A DNA stretch of 31,920 nt from CAZCJU01 sp964498965 (GTDB taxonomy: Bacteria > Bacillota > Clostridia > Oscillospirales > CAG-272): NCBI GenBank assembly GCA_964498965.1, contig CAZCJU010000015.1, positions 1 through 31,920 of the forward strand, read 5' to 3'. Below the pieces are notes generated by a model, which ran no database searches, was not told the origin of the DNA, and saw only the letters and a program-made list of their open reading frames with translations. The translations under genes were made by a program, and so were the position numbers. Below are positions 22,691 to 29,026 of this stretch, piece after piece; the stretch's first letter is position 1, and every line of letters starts with the position of its first letter.

Positions 22691-24215
22691 CGACCTCGTC
22701 CCCCTTGATATTTTTTCCGTAGCCGAGCATCAGCATACCGAGTTGCTCCTTCGTTGCCGTTTTCGCATCTAAAACAGCCTCTATTTTACCCGAATGAAGC
22801 ACCGCTATTCTGTCGCAAAGACCGAGCATCACATCGAGGTCCTCGCCGACGAACAAAACGCCGACTCCCTTTCGTTTCTGTACGTTCAAAACGTCGTAAA
22901 TATTGTACGAAGCTCCTATATCGAGTCCCCTTACCGGGTATGCCGTGATAAGCAATGTCGGGTTAAGGTTTATCTCGCGTCCCAAAAGCACCTTCTGGAT
23001 ATTACCGCCGGACAGCTTTTTCACCGCATGGAACGGTGAGGGGGTGGATATTCCGAATTTACCGATGATGTCCATTGCCGCAACGCGTCCCTTTTCCCTG
23101 TCCACAAACGGACCCTTTGTGCTGTTATACGATTTCAGCAACACATTATCGACGATGCTCATACTTGCGGCAAGTCCCATTCCCAGTCTGTCCTCGGGAA
23201 TGAACGACATCGTTATTCCTCTGCGTATGATATCTCTCGGAGTCAATTTTATAAGGCTCTCGCCCTTAAAGCTTATTTCTCCGCCGCTTGTTTTTTGCAG
23301 TCCCGCTATCGCCTCGCACAGCTCCTTTTGTCCGCTTCCGGCTATTCCGGCAACGCCGAGTATCTCTCCCGAATTTACGGTAAACGATACGTTATCAAGA
23401 GCGTATCTGCCCTCGTTGTTTTTCACGCACAGGTCTTTCACCTCGAGTATCGGATGCACCAGCTCCGCTTTTACCTCCGCACGCTCTATATCGAGGCTTA
23501 TCGGTCTGCCGACCATCTCTTCGGTCAAGCTTGCCGAATCGGTTTCTGCGGTGGCAACGGTCTTAATGCTTTCGCCCTTGCGGAGTATTGTCACTCTGTC
23601 GGATATTTCAAGCACCTCGTACAGCTTATGCGTTATTATGACTATAGCACAGCCATGCTCACGCATATTACGGAGGATATCGAAAAGCACTCTGATCTCC
23701 TGCGGTGTAAGCACCGCGGTAGGCTCGTCCAATATCAGTATATCCGCACCTCTGTACAGCACCTTCAGTATTTCGACATTCTGCTTTTCGCCGACGGACA
23801 TATTGTATATTTTTTTGCCCGGCTCGACACGCAAGCCGTATTTCAGACTCAGCTCGTTTATCTTCTTGTCGATGGCTTTATTGTTCAAATAAAAATTTTT
23901 GTCGCCCGCAATTATGTTTTCCCTTGCGGTCATAACATCCGTCAGCTTGAAATGCTGATACACCATTCCTATCCCCGCTTTTATCGAGTCGGACGGGGAC
24001 GAAAAGGAAACGTTTTTTCCGTTTACTCTGATGATACCGCTGTCGGGAGAATATACGCCCGACAAGATATTCATAAGCGTACTTTTGCCTGAGCCGTTTT
24101 CTCCCAGCAGTGCGTGGATCTCACCGCGTCTTATATCGAAGTTGATATTGTGATTTGCTTTTACATCTCCGAAGTTTTTGCATATTCCGAGAAGCTCAAC
24201 ACACTTTTCACTCAT
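22683..24215 (-). CDS. ABC transporter ATPase with two nucleotide-binding domains, nucleoside importer
   Basis: A 510-aa tandem ATPase. ATG 24213-24215 (MSEKCVELLG) is chosen because GAAAGG sits 10 nt before it; a TTG 18 nt upstream would place that SD inside the gene. First domain: Walker A GENGSGKST, signature MSVGEKQNVEI, Walker B ILILDEPTAVLTPQE. Second domain: Walker A-like GIAGSGQKELCEAIAG, signature LSGGNIQKVLLGRE, Walker B-like LLITAYPVRGLDIG. A degenerate second Walker A is normal for this family (NupO/YufO, RbsA-like), but TAYPVRG departs from the usual AAQPTRG. It leads the minus-strand operon from a strong promoter; no binding-protein gene lies nearby. Confidence 0.93.
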   Translation of the reverse strand: MSEKCVELLGICKNFGDVKANHNINFDIRRGEIHALLGENGSGKSTLMNILSGVYSPDSGIIRVNGKNVSFSSPSDSIKAGIGMVYQHFKLTDVMTARENIIAGDKNFYLNNKAIDKKINELSLKYGLRVEPGKKIYNMSVGEKQNVEILKVLYRGADILILDEPTAVLTPQEIRVLFDILRNMREHGCAIVIITHKLYEVLEISDRVTILRKGESIKTVATAETDSASLTEEMVGRPISLDIERAEVKAELVHPILEVKDLCVKNNEGRYALDNVSFTVNSGEILGVAGIAGSGQKELCEAIAGLQKTSGGEISFKGESLIKLTPRDIIRRGITMSFIPEDRLGMGLAASMSIVDNVLLKSYNSTKGPFVDREKGRVAAMDIIGKFGISTPSPFHAVKKLSGGNIQKVLLGREINLNPTLLITAYPVRGLDIGASYNIYDVLNVQKRKGVGVLFVGEDLDVMLGLCDRIAVLHSGKIEAVLDAKTATKEQLGMLMLGYGKNIKGDEVDA

Positions 24216-24248
24216 ACGAAAATTACCTTTCAACAGTTATACATTGAC

Positions 24249-24277
24249 ATTGTATCATAAAATGTGAGATATTTCAA
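24249..24277 (-). promoter_or_regulatory. Sigma-70-type promoter for the ABC-mutL-pit operon
   Basis: On the minus strand, TTGAAA (24272-24277), a 17-nt spacer and TACAAT (24249-24254). The start would be near 24242, giving a 27-nt leader containing the ATPase SD. The leader is too short for a purine riboswitch. Confidence 0.78.
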
Positions 24278-24308
24278 GGGAAAACGCACTATTATTTTGA
24301 AATTTTAT

Positions 24309-24336
24309 AAAAAAAAGCCGCTCGGTCACCGAGCGG
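24309..24336 (-). terminator. Rho-independent terminator with the stop codon as hairpin loop
   Basis: On the minus strand CCGCTCGG (24329-24336) pairs with CCGAGCGG (24318-24325), 8 GC-rich base pairs, around the 3-nt loop TGA at 24326-24328. After one C, eight T follow (24309-24316). The loop is exactly the stop codon of the 168-aa protein, so the last codons of the gene form the stem. Confidence 0.85.
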
Positions 24337-24832
24337 AAGTTTTGAACGTGTCGCATATTGAAATTCGCTTTGATATCACGGTATTTTCCCGTTGCGTATA
24401 GAATGTGATCCCCTCGTTACACAGATAAAAGGAATACGCAAATTCTTTTTTCGTAAATTCCGTTCCGTAACGCAGAAAATATTTTTTCAATTCGAAATAT
24501 GCGTTTTTATCGATACCCAGCTCCGAGCTTACACATATTCCTCCGCTTGAGAGATCGTATGTCACCGACAGCGGGAATCGATACGACACCCGTCCCTCGC
24601 TTCTTACGGTGTACTCGCCGTAAACACTTATATATATGCCGTCGAAAAATTTCACATCGCACCTTAACGTCCTGTGTCCGTGTTTTTCAAGACCGGCACG
24701 GCAAAGCTTTGTCGTTTTATTCATAAGGTCGTTGAATTCCGAAACACGCTTTTTCGCCGTTCTGCCATCGGTCTTTTCGAGCTTGAGTGTGGGAAATAAT
24801 GCGTTTTCCGCTCCGCTTTGCTCTATGTACAT
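24326..24832 (-). CDS. Hypothetical protein, 168 aa, probably cytoplasmic
   Basis: I do not recognise this protein. It is 168 aa with no signal peptide or transmembrane segment. Alternating hydrophobic residues (DVKFFDGIYISVYGEYTV, VSYRFPLSVTYDLSSGG, FAYSFYLCNEGITFYTQ) suggest a beta-rich fold in its second half after a short helical N-part (RVSEFNDLMNKTTKLCRAG). The general look recalls DUF3298/RsiV-like extracellular domains, but I cannot support that and a secretion signal is absent. The coding status is supported by GAGG 8 nt before the ATG, a terminator exactly at its end, and base use like its neighbours. It stands alone between two promoters, divergent from the galactokinase-like gene. 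Confidence 0.7.
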   Translation of the reverse strand: MYIEQSGAENALFPTLKLEKTDGRTAKKRVSEFNDLMNKTTKLCRAGLEKHGHRTLRCDVKFFDGIYISVYGEYTVRSEGRVSYRFPLSVTYDLSSGGICVSSELGIDKNAYFELKKYFLRYGTEFTKKEFAYSFYLCNEGITFYTQRENTVISKRISICDTFKTSAR

Positions 24833-24883
24833 GGCACTTCCTCTTTCTTTTTACGGCATACCGAATTTTTTACGCCGCAACAC

Positions 24884-24912
24884 TTGATTTATATGAAAAA
24901 ATGTGCTATGAT
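24884..24912 (+). promoter_or_regulatory. Sigma-70-type promoter for the galactokinase-family gene
   Basis: TTGATT (24884-24889), 17-nt spacer, TATGAT (24907-24912). The start would be near 24919, about 26 nt before the ATG at 24945, with GAGG in the leader as SD. Confidence 0.75.
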
Positions 24913-24944
24913 ATACGCCTATAATGATCGAGTGAGGATAAAAA

Positions 24945-26222
24945 ATGATAACGACCCAGCTTACGGAAGAAATAAAGACCGGTGCTTTGGACGCACGACT
25001 TTGCGATATATACGGCAATCAATCGTTGAACGCACAGAAAAAGCGATATATCGAAGCCATACGGCAATTTGAAATGCTTTACGGACAAAGAGATGTCGAA
25101 TTGTTTTCGGTATCGGGACGCAGCGAGATATCGGGAAATCACACAGACCACGAAAATGGCTGTGTACTTGCCTGCAGTATAAGCCTCGATATAATAGCCG
25201 TTGCCGCAAGATCGGACGGAAACACGATACGTGTAAAAAGCGAGGGCTTTGACGAGGACATCTGTGACATCGAAAACTTAAATGCGTACAAGGGCGGTGA
25301 CGCAAAATACACATCGGCTTCCATAATTGCGGGTGTTTGCGACGGTTTTCTCGAAAACGGTTACAGCATCGGCTCGTTTTGTGCGTACACCACATCAAAT
25401 GTGCTTAAAGGAAGCGGGCTTTCTTCTTCGGCGGCGTTCGAGGATATGATAGGCTGTATACTTTCGAATTTCTACAATGACGGCTGTGTCGGCGAAACGG
25501 ATATAGCCATGATCTCCCGTCACGCAGAAAATGAATTTTTCGGCAAGCCGTGCGGACTTATGGATCAGGTGGCGTGTGCGTTCGGCGGTTTCGTTTACAT
25601 CGATTTCGAAACGCCCCGACCGATCATCGAGCCTGTAAAATTCGATTTGACACACCACGGCTACAATCTCTGTATCGTAAACACCGGCGGAAACCATGCC
25701 GATCTCAGCCCCGAATATGCGGCAGTAACTCGGGAAATGAAAGACATAGCTTCCCATTTCGGCAAGACCGCTTTGAGAGAGGTCAAAGAGGAAGAGTTTT
25801 TCGAAAACATTCCCGTGTTGCGTGAAAAATACGGTGATCGAAGCGTGCTTAGGGCGTATCATTTTTACACGGAGCAAAAAAGAGTTGCCGCACAAAAGGA
25901 GGCTCTGCAGGCGGGCGACATAGAAGCGTTTCTTTCTCTCACAAACGAATCGGGTAATTCGAGCTTCAAATATTTGCAAAACGTCTACACCTGTCAAAAC
26001 ACATCCGAGCAGGGTATTTCCGTCGCTCTTGCCGTAAGCGAAGTGCTTCTTGCCGGTAAGCCTCACGCCTGCCGTGTTCACGGCGGCGGCTTTGCGGGTA
26101 CGGTGCAGTGTATTCTCAGGCAGGAGGACACGGAAGAATATAAACAGCGGATCGAAAAGATCTTCGGCGAGGGTTCGTGCTACGTTCTTACCGTAAGAAA
26201 ATACGGTGCCGTAAAGCTTTGA
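24945..26222 (+). CDS. Galactokinase-family GHMP sugar kinase, variant active-site motif
   Basis: A 425-aa GHMP kinase closest to galactokinases, which phosphorylate galactose at C1 in the Leloir pathway. Motif 1 is GRSEISGNHTDHENG (58-72); textbook galactokinases have GRxNLIGEHTDYNxG, so Glu is replaced by Asn65 and Tyr by His69. The ATP-binding motif GSGLSSSAAFE (156-166) is intact, the catalytic-base Asp is Asp207 in GKPCGLMDQVA, and motif 3 is RVHGGGFAGTVQ near the C-terminus. An N-terminal extension of about 45 aa precedes motif 1. The GNHTDH form occurs in a clostridial subgroup as far as I recall; specificity may differ from galactose. No galT or galE is adjacent; it forms a single-gene unit with its own promoter and terminator. 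SD GAGG lies 8-9 nt before the ATG. Confidence 0.87.
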   Translation: MITTQLTEEIKTGALDARLCDIYGNQSLNAQKKRYIEAIRQFEMLYGQRDVELFSVSGRSEISGNHTDHENGCVLACSISLDIIAVAARSDGNTIRVKSEGFDEDICDIENLNAYKGGDAKYTSASIIAGVCDGFLENGYSIGSFCAYTTSNVLKGSGLSSSAAFEDMIGCILSNFYNDGCVGETDIAMISRHAENEFFGKPCGLMDQVACAFGGFVYIDFETPRPIIEPVKFDLTHHGYNLCIVNTGGNHADLSPEYAAVTREMKDIASHFGKTALREVKEEEFFENIPVLREKYGDRSVLRAYHFYTEQKRVAAQKEALQAGDIEAFLSLTNESGNSSFKYLQNVYTCQNTSEQGISVALAVSEVLLAGKPHACRVHGGGFAGTVQCILRQEDTEEYKQRIEKIFGEGSCYVLTVRKYGAVKL

Positions 26223-26275
26223 GTACTCGATCGGCACGGGCATCGTACCGCTACGCATTTAAATGATCATTTCTA

Positions 26276-26316
26276 CGGGAGTGTGTCATCACGACACACT
26301 CCCGCTTTGATTTTGT
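26276..26316 (+). terminator. Rho-independent terminator after the galactokinase-family gene
   Basis: CGGGAGTGTGTC (26276-26287) pairs with GACACACTCCCG (26293-26304) in a 12-bp stem with the loop ATCAC, followed by the T-rich CTTTGATTTTG. It separates the kinase gene from the marR operon; the rest of the 26223-26340 gap shows nothing else. Confidence 0.85.
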
Positions 26317-26340
26317 TACAGGCTTTTTACACTTATTTCA

Positions 26341-26369
26341 TTGAATTTCAGAACGAAAAATGGTATCAT
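26341..26369 (+). promoter_or_regulatory. Sigma-70-type promoter for the marR-ABC exporter operon
   Basis: TTGAAT (26341-26346), 17-nt spacer, TATCAT (26364-26369). The start is expected near 26376, within the palindrome at 26369-26385. Confidence 0.75.
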
Positions 26370-26385
26370 TTTGAATAGTTCAAAA
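26369..26385. promoter_or_regulatory. Probable MarR operator overlapping the transcription start
   Basis: TTTTGAATAGTTCAAAA is a perfect inverted repeat with 7-bp arms and a 3-nt centre, directly downstream of the -10 element. Size and position are typical of MarR-family operators, and the first gene of the operon encodes a MarR protein, so autorepression relieved by a ligand is the likely model (inference). Confidence 0.65.
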
Positions 26386-26415
26386 AAAGACTGTCTTAAA
26401 ACGAGAGGTTCTACC

Positions 26416-26853
26416 ATGACTATCAATCCGGTTTTTCAAAGCTCGCAGAAAATAATTCACGCATACAACCATATGTGTGAGCCGATTTTAAAGGAATTCG
26501 GCATACCTCAGGTATCCTTTGATATTCTGATGTTTCTCACGAACAACCCGGAATATTCCACCGCACAAAAGATCAGCGAGATCAGGCACATAAAGAAAAA
26601 CCTTGTGTCCGTTCACGTTGAAAAGCTTGTAAATGCGGGACTGCTGGAAAGATGCCCGATTTCGGGCGACAGGCGAAAAATCGCTCTGTCATGTACGGAG
26701 GAGGCGAAAAAGATCGTTGCCGCCGGCATTGTAATGCAACAGCGTTTTTATCGGGAACTGACTTCCGGTATAACCGAAGAACAGCGTGAGATGTTAGTTG
26801 AAATAGGAAAAATACTGGTATCAAATGCGGGGCATATACTCTGCGAGTCATGA
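26416..26853 (+). CDS. MarR-family transcriptional regulator
   Basis: A 145-aa winged-helix regulator. The start ATG 26416-26418 (MTINPVFQSSQ) is chosen because GAGAGG lies 7 nt before it and transcription begins near 26376, so the in-frame reading from 26341 cannot be translated from that promoter. MarR architecture is visible: dimerisation helix at the N-terminus, FDILMFLTNNPEYSTAQKIS, recognition-helix region HIKKNLVSVHVEKLVNAGLL, the wing ERCPISGDRRKIALSCTEE and the C-terminal helices. It heads an operon with a zinc-ribbon protein and two ABC half-exporters; such MarR proteins normally repress their own exporter until a toxic ligand binds. Confidence 0.92.
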   Translation: MTINPVFQSSQKIIHAYNHMCEPILKEFGIPQVSFDILMFLTNNPEYSTAQKISEIRHIKKNLVSVHVEKLVNAGLLERCPISGDRRKIALSCTEEAKKIVAAGIVMQQRFYRELTSGITEEQREMLVEIGKILVSNAGHILCES

Positions 26854-26868
26854 AAGCCGACACCACCG

Positions 26869-26890
26869 CCGCTTCTCGAAACGGAAGCGG
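26869..26890 (+). other. Small hairpin between marR and the zinc-ribbon gene
   Basis: CCGCTTC (26869-26875) and GAAGCGG (26884-26890) can form a 7-bp stem with an 8-nt loop, with no T-tract after it. It may separate expression of the regulator from the exporter genes by processing or partial attenuation; equally it may be chance. Confidence 0.3.
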
Positions 26891-26935
26891 GAAACAAATT
26901 CGAAAAAGTAAAACGATTTACGGAAAGGAACATTT

Positions 26936-27232
26936 ATGACTTATTGTACGAATTGCGGTACGCAAATAAACGATGATGTTAATTTTTGTCCGTCCTGCGG
27001 TGCGACCGCAAGCGGACACGGCGACACCGCGCAAAGCAAGCGTTCGGGCAATGCCGCAAAAACGGCGGCAACCATAGCCGGTACGGCTGTCGGCGTTTCG
27101 CTGTTGAGCCGAATGGCACGCAGACGGCACAGACCGCCTATGCCGCCGCATGGCGGAATGCACCGCGGCGGAATACCGCCGCACGGCAGAAGAGGTCCTA
27201 TGGGCGGACCCGGCAGAGGAAGCTTCAGGTAA
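26936..27232 (+). CDS. Small zinc-ribbon protein with Gly/Pro/Arg/His-rich tail
   Basis: A 98-aa protein. Residues 1-25 form a zinc ribbon (YCTNCGTQINDDVNFCPSCG: CxxC-x11-CxxC), the common N-terminal tag of Firmicute zinc-ribbon proteins. A helix of small residues follows (NAAKTAATIAGTAVGVSLLS, about 38-57), too weak for a confident membrane helix. The last 35 residues are low complexity, with several His, Arg, Met, Pro and Gly (MPPHGGMHRGG, PPHGRRGPMGG). SD AAAGGA lies 7 nt before the ATG. Its place between marR and the ABC exporter suggests it belongs to the exporter unit; role unknown. Confidence 0.8.
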   Translation: MTYCTNCGTQINDDVNFCPSCGATASGHGDTAQSKRSGNAAKTAATIAGTAVGVSLLSRMARRRHRPPMPPHGGMHRGGIPPHGRRGPMGGPGRGSFR

Positions 27233-27250
27233 TTCGGAGGAGCGGATTCG

Positions 27251-29026
27251 ATGTTAAACTTACTGAAACGAATGCGTACACGTGAGATCATCATGTGTAT
27301 TATTTGTGCCGTATTTATATTGGGACAAATATATTTCGATCTGCGACTGCCCGATTACATGAGCGAGCTTACCGTATTGATACAATCTGCGAAAAACGAC
27401 GTTTCCGAGATCTTATCGACCGGAGCGAAGATGCTCGGATGCGTTTTGGCAAGTGCGATCCTCTGTATCATATGCGGATATTTATCGGCACGAGCCGCCG
27501 CAGGCTTTACAATGGGTGTGCGAGAGGATCTGTTTCGTCATGTAATAGGCTTGGGGCAGGAGGAAATGCAAAAATTCTCCGTTCCGGGCTTGATAACGAG
27601 GACGACAAACGACATAACGCAGATACAAATGGTTATTTCAATGGGCTTGCAAAGTCTGATCAAGGCACCCGTTATGGCGGTTTGGGCGATCGTTAAGATA
27701 TTGGGCAAAAGTTGGGAGCTTTCCGCCGTCACCGCCGGTTTTGTTATTGCGATGTGCGTTTCGGTTCTCGCTATATTTTCGTCGGTGATACCGAGATTTC
27801 GCATTGTCCAAAAACTTACCGACAAGCTCAACCGTATCGCACGCGAAAACCTGACCGGTATCGGCGTTGTTCATGCATTCAATGCGGAGCGTTATCAGAA
27901 CGAAAAATTTGACGAAGCAAACACGGAAATGATGGACACACAGCTGTTCAATCAGCGTTTATTCGCATTCATGCAACCGATACTCCAATTGGGAATGAAC
28001 GGCTTAACGCTCACCATATACTGGGTAGGTGCGGCATTGCTTGCCGGAATTTCATCGACCGACGTTTCGGGCAGGCTGACGATGTTCGGCGATATCGTAG
28101 TTTTCAGCACGTATGCGACGTATGTTGTAATGGCATTCATGATGCTCGTCATGATCTTCATGCTTTTGCCGGCCGCACAGGTTTCCGCCGAGCGTATCAA
28201 CGAGGTGCTTAACACAAAGCCGACGATCGAAGAAGGCAAGGAAACCGTCGGCAAGGAGGTCGGAACTGTCGAGTTTAAAAACGTAACCTTCCGTTACCCG
28301 GAATCTTCGGAAAACGAATTGGAGAATATCAACTTCAAGGTAAACCGAGGCGAAACACTTGCCGTTATCGGAGCTACGGGAAGCGGAAAGACGACGCTCG
28401 TCGGTCTTATTCCCCGTTTCTACGATGCTACCGAGGGCGAAGTGCTTGTTGACGGCATCGATGTACGGCAATATTCATTTGAAGCGTTGTACAACCGTTT
28501 GGGATATATAACTCAAAAAGCGGTTCTGTTTTCGGGATCGATCGCCGAAAACGTCACTTTCGGCGAATCGAAGGCTTCCGTTGACAAGGATGGTATCGAC
28601 CGTGCGATCTCGCTTGCCCGTGCCGACGAATTCGTAGGCAAGCTGAACGGCGGCACTGAATATCGAATAGCCCAAGGCGGACGCAACGTTTCAGGTGGAC
28701 AAAAACAAAGACTTTCTATCGCACGTGCATTAGCTCGAGAAGCCGAAATATTGATATTCGACGATTCCTTTTCGGCGTTGGACTATCGCACCGATGCCGC
28801 ACTTCGTGCGGGCTTGAACGAGCAATTGAACGATACGACGAAGATCATAGTGGCACAGCGTATCAGCACAATTCGTCATGCAGACAAGATACTCGTTTTG
28901 AACGACGGAAAAATCGCCGGTGCGGGTACGCATGACGAATTGATGGAGAGCTGCGACGTATATCGTGAGATCGCAAGATCTCAACTTTCCGAAGCGGAGC
29001 TTGACCGAAAGGAGGCGGCAGAATGA
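27251..29026 (+). CDS. ABC exporter half-transporter with degenerate NBD, heterodimeric multidrug type
   Basis: A 591-aa type IV exporter subunit: six transmembrane helices (about 1-320), then an ATPase domain. Walker A GATGSGKTT (374-382), signature NVSGGQKQRLS, Walker B ILIFDDSFSALD (500-511). The catalytic Glu after Walker B is Asp505, as in the degenerate-site subunit of heterodimeric exporters such as TM287/288 and BmrCD. The ending includes AQRISTIRHAD (the H-loop His is present). SD GGAGGAG lies 8 nt before the ATG. Its stop overlaps the next gene as ATGA, so the two half-transporters are made together. Substrate unknown; drug or lipid export is typical. Confidence 0.93.
   Translation: MLNLLKRMRTREIIMCIICAVFILGQIYFDLRLPDYMSELTVLIQSAKNDVSEILSTGAKMLGCVLASAILCIICGYLSARAAAGFTMGVREDLFRHVIGLGQEEMQKFSVPGLITRTTNDITQIQMVISMGLQSLIKAPVMAVWAIVKILGKSWELSAVTAGFVIAMCVSVLAIFSSVIPRFRIVQKLTDKLNRIARENLTGIGVVHAFNAERYQNEKFDEANTEMMDTQLFNQRLFAFMQPILQLGMNGLTLTIYWVGAALLAGISSTDVSGRLTMFGDIVVFSTYATYVVMAFMMLVMIFMLLPAAQVSAERINEVLNTKPTIEEGKETVGKEVGTVEFKNVTFRYPESSENELENINFKVNRGETLAVIGATGSGKTTLVGLIPRFYDATEGEVLVDGIDVRQYSFEALYNRLGYITQKAVLFSGSIAENVTFGESKASVDKDGIDRAISLARADEFVGKLNGGTEYRIAQGGRNVSGGQKQRLSIARALAREAEILIFDDSFSALDYRTDAALRAGLNEQLNDTTKIIVAQRISTIRHADKILVLNDGKIAGAGTHDELMESCDVYREIARSQLSEAELDRKEAAE

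Noticed and set aside
22903..23892. A 329-codon open frame on the plus strand opposite the ABC ATPase gene
   Set aside because: The minus-strand ATPase is unmistakable over the same bases; the plus reading is low-complexity Ser/Ile-rich sequence without SD or motifs.
24216..24300. A purine riboswitch upstream of the nucleoside ABC operon
   Set aside because: The predicted leader is only about 27 nt and no three-way junction is visible.
25395..26258. A 287-codon minus-strand frame opposite the galactokinase-family gene
   Set aside because: It mirrors a conserved kinase gene and gives no recognisable protein.
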